A stretch of DNA of 10,773 nucleotides, from assembly GCA_012271065.1 (NCBI GenBank), contig JAAXHE010000099.1:1-10773 (forward strand), given 5' to 3'. Made by a program: the position numbers and the translations under genes. Numbering within the stretch: position 1 is the first letter of the stretch; each line of letters begins with the position of its first letter. The notes beneath the pieces are model-generated. The model had not been told where the DNA came from. It made no database searches and saw only the letters and a program-made list of their open reading frames with translations. Origin of the DNA: Candidatus Latescibacterota bacterium. Its GTDB lineage: Bacteria; Latescibacterota; UBA2968; GCA-2709665. Shown one piece after another: positions 1 through 4,852 of this stretch.

Positions 1-3
1 CAC

Positions 4-264
4 TGCTGTCCAAGAACCGTGGGATTCTCAGAAATGAGGTTCGAAAAGTGGCTTCAACTGGCGATCTTGTACGGGTTTGACCCGGATAATGAAAACCAGG
101 TTGCCATCGTCTGCGCGATGCTGTCCAAGAACAAAGTAACTTTTCCAGCGGCCATAATTGTGCTGTTCCCGTCTCATTTAGCCCGTAAAATAGGCAGTTT
201 GTGAAACTCAGGCGACCTTGGTCGAGGCGTTGTTTCGCGGAATTGAACCAGATGCTGTCCAAGA
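4..264 (+). repeat. Three dispersed direct copies of TGCTGTCCAAGA(AC)
   Basis: TGCTGTCCAAGAAC occurs at 4-17 and again at 119-132, both as perfect 14-base copies. TGCTGTCCAAGA occurs at 253-264, a 12-base match. The three copies fall in three different reading frames, so protein conservation does not explain them. Distances between copy starts are 115 and 134 bases. The third copy is the left arm of an inverted repeat. Terminal repeats of decayed insertion sequences or operator sites are both possible. I cannot assign a family. Confidence 0.6.
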
Positions 265-363
265 CAGAAACCGATTTTGGACAGGTGTGATCAGATATGC
301 ATCCTCGTACGGAAAACTGAATTCAGTCGCATCGGACGTGACCATCGGGTGACTCAGGCGACC
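206..363 (+). repeat. Pair of 12-base direct repeats ACTCAGGCGACC
   Basis: ACTCAGGCGACC is present at 206-217 and 352-363, a perfect 12-base match 146 bases apart. Both copies are preceded by GTGA, with two extra A bases in the first. The pair flanks the CTGTCCAA inverted repeat. I see no gene between the copies. Confidence 0.5.
255..284. repeat. Inverted repeat CTGTCCAA ... TTGGACAG
   Basis: CTGTCCAA at 255-262 and TTGGACAG at 277-284 are perfect 8-base reverse complements separated by 14 bases. The left arm is the core of the motif also present at 4-17 and 119-132. No T-tract follows, so it is unlikely to be a terminator. It could be a protein-binding dyad or the end of a mobile element. 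Confidence 0.5.
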
Positions 364-413
364 CCGAACGGCTGCTTGCGCAGTTTTGGTCGCCGACATT
401 TACCATTGGAAAC

Positions 414-434
414 CGCGTTCTTACGCGTTTTTTT
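414..434 (+). terminator. Possible intrinsic terminator or attenuator hairpin
   Basis: CGCGT at 414-418 pairs with ACGCG at 423-427 across the loop TCTT. Seven T residues follow directly (428-434). The stem is short (5 bp) but all Watson-Crick and GC-rich, and the T-tract is clean. It lies 54 bases before the first gene of the cassette. It may end a transcript from the left, or sit in the leader and attenuate the operon. Its function is inferred from shape only. Confidence 0.4.
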
Positions 435-477
435 GTTTTGAATGTCCCGCAAATTACAAAAGGCCGAATCATTGCCG

Positions 478-484
478 AAGGAGG
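478..484 (+). promoter_or_regulatory. Shine-Dalgarno site that fixes the carrier-protein start
   Basis: AAGGAGG lies four bases before the ATG at 489. This near-consensus site favours ATG 489 over the in-frame TTG at 438, which has no such site and would add 17 residues that do not look like a carrier protein. Confidence 0.75.
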
Positions 485-488
485 ATTC

Positions 489-797
489 ATGGCAGACCGT
501 GCAGACGTCATCCGAAGAATAAAGCAACTGATCGTGCGCGCCCTCGAACTCCAGGTGGAACCCGAAGAGATACCCTTTGAAGAAACTATCTTTGGCGGAG
601 GATTAGGGGCGGATTCTAATGCCGCCCTTGAGGTCGTGTTTGCGGTCGAGGAGGAATTCGGCATCGAAGTCGACGACGCAGACTTGCGAGTAGAACTCTT
701 CGATTCCGTACAAAGTCTTGTGGAGTATGTCGAGCGTGCGTTGGATCAGGATGAAGCCTCGCCCAATCCTCCCGTCGCTGGCATTGACAGAACATGA
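489..797 (+). CDS. Stand-alone acyl carrier protein (phosphopantetheine-binding)
   Basis: This is a predicted 102-residue carrier protein that would hold an acyl or aminoacyl group as a thioester on a 4'-phosphopantetheine arm. The attachment serine is Ser43 in LGADSN, followed by a helix rich in acidic residues (ALEVVFAVEEEFGIEV) and a DSVQSLVEYVE segment typical of ACP helix III. Length fits a discrete type II carrier (80-100 residues) with a short proline-rich tail (SPNPPVAG). The residue after the serine is Asn, where most carriers have Leu, Ile or Met. The start is ATG 489, set by a strong ribosome binding site. The stop overlaps the next start (ATGA at 794-797), so translation is probably coupled. 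Its neighbour two genes on is a BtrH-like acyltransferase, so it more likely serves specialised metabolism than fatty-acid synthesis. No loading enzyme is visible. Confidence 0.85.
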   Translation: MADRADVIRRIKQLIVRALELQVEPEEIPFEETIFGGGLGADSNAALEVVFAVEEEFGIEVDDADLRVELFDSVQSLVEYVERALDQDEASPNPPVAGIDRT

Positions 798-1396
798 TCA
801 GCCAAGAAACAGATCAGGTACTGGATCTGACACCTTATTTCAACAACGACGGCATCTCTTACGAATCCGATCGTACAGACGGTGATTTCACCGGTATGGG
901 CAACACCTATGCCGCGGAAAACCTGCCGCCCTCCACCTCCATTGTGACCTTCTATGGAGTCTCATTCAGGTTTCCGGACAAACGGGATGGACTGAAAAAC
1001 AACGTCGCGCTGGAGGGCCAGCGTATCGAAGTTCCTCAAAGTATGTACAAATGTCTCTATCTTTTGGGCGCTTCAGACGGCAATAGCCTGGAAGATAGCA
1101 TCCGGTTCGTCTTCGCCAACGGGAGTCAGGAGAAAGCGTTCCTCGGACTCAGTTCCTGGCGCCTTTACCACAAATTGAAATACGGTGAACGTCCGGCCAT
1201 TAAGTGCACGGGGTACAATTTCCCGTCCCAACACGTTTATACGAATCGGATTGCCGTAGACTATGGCATCTGGATGCAAGAGGTGGCCATCACTGCGTCT
1301 AAGGTCCTAACCAGTATCGAATTTCCAGATAACCCCGGAATGCATGTCTTTGCATTAACACTACGCCAGTCAGGTTCCGATCAGGAAACCCAGTGA
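794..1396 (+). CDS. Beta-sandwich carbohydrate-binding-like protein
   Basis: This 200-residue protein has no signal peptide and no membrane segment, so it is probably cytosolic. I do not recognise an enzyme active site. Its sequence resembles the beta-sandwich modules at the ends of some secreted glycoside hydrolases: LTPYFNNDGI at 12-21, DGDFTGMGNTYAAENLP at 29-45, GVSFRFPD at 55-62, NNVALEGQRIEVP at 69-81, LYLLGASDG at 88-96, FANGS at 107-111 and SIEFPDNPGMHVFALTL near the C-terminus. It makes up the whole protein and is not a domain of an enzyme. Start ATG 794 overlaps the carrier stop, and its own stop overlaps the next GTG start, so it belongs to the same operon. A role in binding a sugar or aminocyclitol acceptor for the acyltransferase is my inference. 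A purely structural role is equally possible. Confidence 0.6.
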   Translation: MISQETDQVLDLTPYFNNDGISYESDRTDGDFTGMGNTYAAENLPPSTSIVTFYGVSFRFPDKRDGLKNNVALEGQRIEVPQSMYKCLYLLGASDGNSLEDSIRFVFANGSQEKAFLGLSSWRLYHKLKYGERPAIKCTGYNFPSQHVYTNRIAVDYGIWMQEVAITASKVLTSIEFPDNPGMHVFALTLRQSGSDQETQ

Positions 1397-2400
1397 AACG
1401 CGTAATATTGGACGTTCCGTTTAGCGATTGCGAATACTATCCGTGCGACCGAGTGGCTGTTGATGCCCTACTCGGCTTTTATGGATATCCGATGCCATTG
1501 GTCCTTCACGATGAGTGGGGTTTTCTATATCAGCGACCCAAGAACGGTGACGTTAGGGTAGTGTGTCGTTTTACGTCTCTTCTTCAGGGCCTTCAGCGAT
1601 GTGGTATCTCCGTTGCCGAACATCAGGAATCCAATGGCGACATCGCATGGGCGAACGCCAGGGCACGAATCCAGCATGGCCATCCGGTAGCCGCCATGGC
1701 CGACACCTATCATCTTGAGAAACACTACTATCCCGGCCTAGGACATCATTCACGACATTATATCATCCTGGCCGGTTACGACGACGAAGCTGAGACCGTC
1801 CATGTGGTCGACCCTTCCTGGATTGTCAGGTTTCGTGGCAACCTCTCCTTGCATGCACTGGGCGAAGCATGGGGTTCGCAAGCGATCGCGCCGTACAAGT
1901 GGGTGGATTGCCGTTTCTCGAAGCTACAATGGACTCTTAGTCCGAAAGAAGCAATCCAGACAGTTCGCCAAAACGTCGAAATGATGCTCCAAAAGCAAGC
2001 CGACGAATGTGGCAGGTTTACCGGAATTCATGGGATGCGAATGCTGGCGGCTGATCTCATCCGATGGAAGCACCTAGAATCAGATGTTCCGCGCTCGCTG
2101 CTAGGGCAACTGTTCAACCAACTCAGGTCGGTCGTCATTGAGCGAGACGGGCACAGTAGGTTTCTGGAACTCAGTGCCGCTATCGTTAAAGATCCGCGGT
2201 TTGTCCAAGCGGGTGACGAATTGAAAACCATCACGCAGAAGTGGCTCGTATTCAGAAATCTTTGCCTAAAAGGGCAGAAGAAAGCACTGACGCCAATTCT
2301 GGACAAGCTCCACGGACGCCTTCTGGAAATAGCAGCTCTTGAAGAAAACGCGTTAGCCCGGTTGGAGAGAATTGTCAGCAGCAGCGCGACCGTCGGTTGA
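1393..2400 (+). CDS. BtrH-like acyl-ACP acyltransferase (BtrH_N plus DUF4872-like)
   Basis: This 335-residue protein looks like the butirosin BtrH family. BtrH transfers an acyl group from a carrier protein to an amine of ribostamycin, using a cysteine-protease-like fold. The N-terminal half (about 1-185) shows the family pattern: Cys18 in a helix start (CDRVAVDALLGFYGY), then GHPVAAMADTYHLEKHYY at 96-113, RHYIILAGYDDE at 121-132 and VHVVDPS at 136-142. Cys18, His122 and Asp140 are the likely catalytic set. Cys13 is a less likely alternative. The C-terminal half (about 200-335) is helical and matches the DUF4872 style, with IERDGHSRFLEL near 250. The start is GTG at 1393, overlapping the previous stop (GTGA), with AGGA at 1383-1386 as a modest ribosome site. 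A carrier protein in the same operon supports acyl transfer. The acyl group and acceptor are unknown. Confidence 0.75.
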   Translation: MKRVILDVPFSDCEYYPCDRVAVDALLGFYGYPMPLVLHDEWGFLYQRPKNGDVRVVCRFTSLLQGLQRCGISVAEHQESNGDIAWANARARIQHGHPVAAMADTYHLEKHYYPGLGHHSRHYIILAGYDDEAETVHVVDPSWIVRFRGNLSLHALGEAWGSQAIAPYKWVDCRFSKLQWTLSPKEAIQTVRQNVEMMLQKQADECGRFTGIHGMRMLAADLIRWKHLESDVPRSLLGQLFNQLRSVVIERDGHSRFLELSAAIVKDPRFVQAGDELKTITQKWLVFRNLCLKGQKKALTPILDKLHGRLLEIAALEENALARLERIVSSSATVG

Positions 2401-2478
2401 AGCGACCCTCGTCCGTCTCCCTTTCCCTATGTGGGTATCTAAATTGGTACAATTTCCCTCCGTGTTTCAGACGGGGTA
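2401..2478. other. Convergent intergenic gap
   Basis: These 78 bases separate the + strand cassette from the - strand ankyrin gene. They contain a small AT-rich dyad (AAATTG 2441-2446, CAATTT 2450-2455) and a 4-bp CCGT/ACGG stem at 2460-2474. Neither is followed by a T-tract on either strand, so no confident terminator can be called although one is expected between convergent genes. Confidence 0.5.
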
Positions 2479-4173
2479 TCACAATTCCACGTATCCGGAG
2501 ATGAGATCCGCAGTGGCCTCATCTCCTTTTTTCTGCGCCCAGGCGAGGGGCGTAGCCCACTCGGCGCCGGCCAGCGCGGGATCGGCCCCGCGTTCCAGGT
2601 ACAATCGGGCCAGTTCGTGCTTGCCCCATCTGATCGCCCAGCCAAGCGGTGTGGATTGCAGGAGGTCGTCGACGACGTTCAGGTCGGCGCCGTGATCGAG
2701 AAGGATCGTGGCGAACGTAGCCCGTTCGCGCTCGGTCATTATGGACTCGCCCCAGACGATCCCGCAGGCCGCCAGGTGGTGGGCCAGCCGGTAGCCGAAA
2801 CGCCCGACGAGATTGGGGTTCACGCCGTGATCCAGGATCATGCGGAAGATCTCGGGATAGACCGTGCGGTCGAAGTCGCGGAACTTGCGGTGGGGGTTGG
2901 TCCGCCACAGGCGCAGCGGCTGCTCCAGCAGGCCGAACCACCGCCCGTCGTCCGGTTCCCAGTCGAGTTTCCGCAGGCACATCCCCACGATATCCGGATC
3001 GCCGCCGCATCCGGCGGCCCAGAGCAGCTTCTCCGCGATCGACGGGTCGTTGTGGAGGGCAACCGCGCCGGCGGCGGTTTCAGCCTCGAGTCCAATGGTA
3101 ATGTGATCCAGAACGCCTCCGTATCGGAACAACAGTCCCTTCATCCGATCATCGCGGTTGTTGTACGCGGCGCCCACGGGATTGGCGCTGGCATAGATGC
3201 TGGCGTTGGGGTCGGCGCCCCGCTCGAGCAGGAGTTCGGCGATTTCATAGCGGGAGTTACCTGACGCATCGGAAAGCGGCCCGCCCCACGAATACGGCCT
3301 GGATTCGTAGTGGTGCAGCTGGTGCCTGTCGTCCGGGTGCAGACCGAGGTCGAGCAGCATGCGCACCATGTCGATATTGTCATTCTGGACCGCGATCGTC
3401 AGAAGGCCGTTGCGCTCACTGTCGTTCGCCTGAAAGCGTTCCGGATGCGCCCTGGCGAAAGCGCGGACGAATTCGAAATCCCCCAGGGCAACGGCGGATT
3501 CGATGGATTGCTCGCATCCCGCCTGCAGCAGGATTCCCGTGCAGATCAGACACCCTTCGTTGAGCGGCCTGTTTCTCCCGCGTACATTAAGGACTGCGCC
3601 GTCGAGGGGCGATTGGCCCTCGGGCGTGAGATGGGTTATATCGGCGCCGCGATCAAGCAGTTCGCGAACAAGCCGGTAACGACCGTGCGATGCCGCGGCG
3701 TGAATGACGCTGCCGCCGTTGCGATGACAGGCATCCAGCAGTTCGGGCTGCCCATCCAGGACGCCGAGCGCGGCCTCGTCCCGACCCTCCCTGACGGCCT
3801 CGAATAGCGCGTCATTCTCGTCGGTTATTGTGATATTCTTGCAGGCAGCCAGCTTGCGCCTTTCGTCTTCTTCCCTGATCACGTGGACGATGTCGTCCAG
3901 GCCGCGTTCCCGGGCCATGGTAAACGCGCCGGTGGCATCGCGGTGGGGATAAATGCCCGAGTTGTGGTCCGCGCCCGCTTCCATGAGAACGCGGACCGCA
4001 TCGATGTGCCGGTTCATCACCGCGTAATGAATCGCGCGGTGTTCGTTGTTCTCCGCCATGTGCACGTTTACCAGGTCGGGCTGTTCGCCAAGTATCTGTT
4101 TAATCCTCGAGACGTCGCCGCTGGCTGCCGCCTCGCAGAGATCGGCGACCCTGTAGACACCATTTGTCGTCAT
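2479..4173 (-). CDS. Ankyrin-repeat protein, 564 residues
   Basis: Ankyrin repeats form helix-loop-helix solenoids that bind other proteins, and no catalytic domain is visible. Clear repeat cores sit near 46-71 (AIHYAVMNRHIDAVRVLMEA), 156-179 (VIHAAASHGRYRLVRELLDR), 257-277 (LLTIAVQNDNIDMVRMLLDL), 303-325 (ASGNSRYEIAELLLERGADPN), 441-454 (IFRMILDHGVNPN), 488-500 (ATILLDHGADLNV) and 508-533 (TPLGWAIRWGKHELARLYLE). Weaker units lie between them and at 7-38 and 121-147. The middle (about 340-435) is less repeat-like and may be a degenerate segment. No signal peptide or membrane segment is seen, so it is probably cytosolic. The start at 4173 is supported by AAAGGAA (on the - strand) at 4179-4185. 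It lies 46 bases downstream of the Uma2-family gene and is probably co-transcribed with it. Confidence 0.85.
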   Translation of the reverse strand: MTTNGVYRVADLCEAAASGDVSRIKQILGEQPDLVNVHMAENNEHRAIHYAVMNRHIDAVRVLMEAGADHNSGIYPHRDATGAFTMARERGLDDIVHVIREEDERRKLAACKNITITDENDALFEAVREGRDEAALGVLDGQPELLDACHRNGGSVIHAAASHGRYRLVRELLDRGADITHLTPEGQSPLDGAVLNVRGRNRPLNEGCLICTGILLQAGCEQSIESAVALGDFEFVRAFARAHPERFQANDSERNGLLTIAVQNDNIDMVRMLLDLGLHPDDRHQLHHYESRPYSWGGPLSDASGNSRYEIAELLLERGADPNASIYASANPVGAAYNNRDDRMKGLLFRYGGVLDHITIGLEAETAAGAVALHNDPSIAEKLLWAAGCGGDPDIVGMCLRKLDWEPDDGRWFGLLEQPLRLWRTNPHRKFRDFDRTVYPEIFRMILDHGVNPNLVGRFGYRLAHHLAACGIVWGESIMTERERATFATILLDHGADLNVVDDLLQSTPLGWAIRWGKHELARLYLERGADPALAGAEWATPLAWAQKKGDEATADLISGYVEL

Positions 4174-4219
4174 ATCTGTTCCTTTCAGGGATTACCCTTC
4201 AACTAATGCCGCGATCGGA

Positions 4220-4777
4220 TCAGAGTCCGTATTCGAAAGTAAGCTCCCTCTTCACGTCCGTTCTCCCGACGCTTTCCCTTAAATCCTCCATCATTTCCAG
4301 CCATCTGTGTTCCCTGAATTTCCCGAAGTCAAAGACGAATCCGGGAAGGGCCCTGCTCTCGACGAGGCCGGCGGGCTCCTGGCCGAGGACTTCAAACTTC
4401 CCGCCCCGAAGCTGGTACCACGTCGCCGGTTTACCGTTTTCCAGGAACAATGCCTCCTGGACTCCCGAAGCTTCATAGATCTGACGCTTCTTGTCCAGGT
4501 CCGTGAATCCGTGCTTGGACTCGATCTCCATTACGAAGTTCGGCGGCCCTTCGTAGACCTGGTGTTCGTGGTTCTTCCTGCAGATCTGCCTGGGGCCGTT
4601 TCTCCGAACGATCACGCCCACGTTCGGATAGACCATACAGTCGGATTTGCCGCCATAGCTGAGACGAACCGGCGGAAAGAGAACCACGTCCATCCCACCG
4701 GCGAGCATTCGATAGTAATTGATCACGGTAAGGATGTCGGCGTGATGTCGCGACACATTCGCATCAGGTACCCACAT
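4220..4777 (-). CDS. Uma2-family PD-(D/E)XK nuclease-like protein, probably altered active site
   Basis: This 185-residue protein matches the Uma2/DUF820 family, a PD-(D/E)XK-fold group whose members are mostly uncharacterised putative endonucleases. Matching features are VSRHHADILTVINYYRMLA at 8-26, YPNVGVIV at 50-57, PPNFVMEIES at 78-87, DLDKKRQIYEASGVQEALFLE at 93-113, and a C-terminal LPGFVFDF at 144-151 that fits the family's closing strand. Two things are odd. The family's PD motif reads PN (Asn52), losing the expected metal-binding Asp, while Glu84 and Lys96/97 are kept. Also, the usual N-terminal segment with its YELIDGE-like motif is absent. The start at 4777 is secure: GGAAGGAG lies seven bases upstream and an in-frame TGA occurs 21 bases upstream. 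It may be inactive or use a variant site. Confidence 0.8.
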   Translation of the reverse strand: MWVPDANVSRHHADILTVINYYRMLAGGMDVVLFPPVRLSYGGKSDCMVYPNVGVIVRRNGPRQICRKNHEHQVYEGPPNFVMEIESKHGFTDLDKKRQIYEASGVQEALFLENGKPATWYQLRGGKFEVLGQEPAGLVESRALPGFVFDFGKFREHRWLEMMEDLRESVGRTDVKRELTFEYGL

Positions 4778-4784
4778 GACTATG

Positions 4785-4792
4785 CTCCTTCC
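4785..4792 (-). promoter_or_regulatory. Shine-Dalgarno site for the Uma2-family gene
   Basis: On the - strand this reads GGAAGGAG, seven bases before the ATG ending at 4777. It confirms the short N-terminus as the real start. Confidence 0.7.
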
Positions 4793-4852
4793 ACGTCAAT
4801 TCCGTGAGTGGTCATCCCGTTCCCTATGCGTTCGTTAGCTGGCCGTGCGTCT

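Larger units (their letters stand above)
1..488. other. Gene-free leader region upstream of the acyl-transfer cassette
   Basis: I find no convincing gene here. The open frames are short, lack a ribosome binding site and show no family signature. The stretch holds three copies of a 12-14 base motif, one 8-base inverted repeat, one 12-base direct repeat and a hairpin with a T-tract. All are listed separately. I could not find a convincing -35/-10 pair with 16-18 base spacing ahead of the first gene, so the promoter of the cassette is not located. The repeats could be remnants of a mobile element or operator-like sites. Confidence 0.6.

Noticed and set aside
72..84. Small hairpin CGGGT-TTG-ACCCG
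   Set aside because: A 5-bp stem with a 3-base loop and no T-tract is within chance expectation.
19..204. 61-residue + strand frame from a GTG
   Set aside because: No ribosome site, no family signature, and the DNA repeats run through it in changing frames. Treated as non-coding.
438..488. Upstream in-frame TTG start for the carrier protein
   Set aside because: The strong AAGGAGG site belongs to ATG 489, and the extra 17 residues do not fit the family.
2441..2455. AAATTG/CAATTT dyad as a terminator between convergent genes
   Set aside because: The stem is short and AT-rich, the loop is three bases, and no T-tract follows on either strand.
2617..3807. Long + strand frames opposite the ankyrin gene (215 and 165 residues)
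   Set aside because: They are antisense shadows of a GC-rich gene. The - strand frame has clear ankyrin repeats and a ribosome site.
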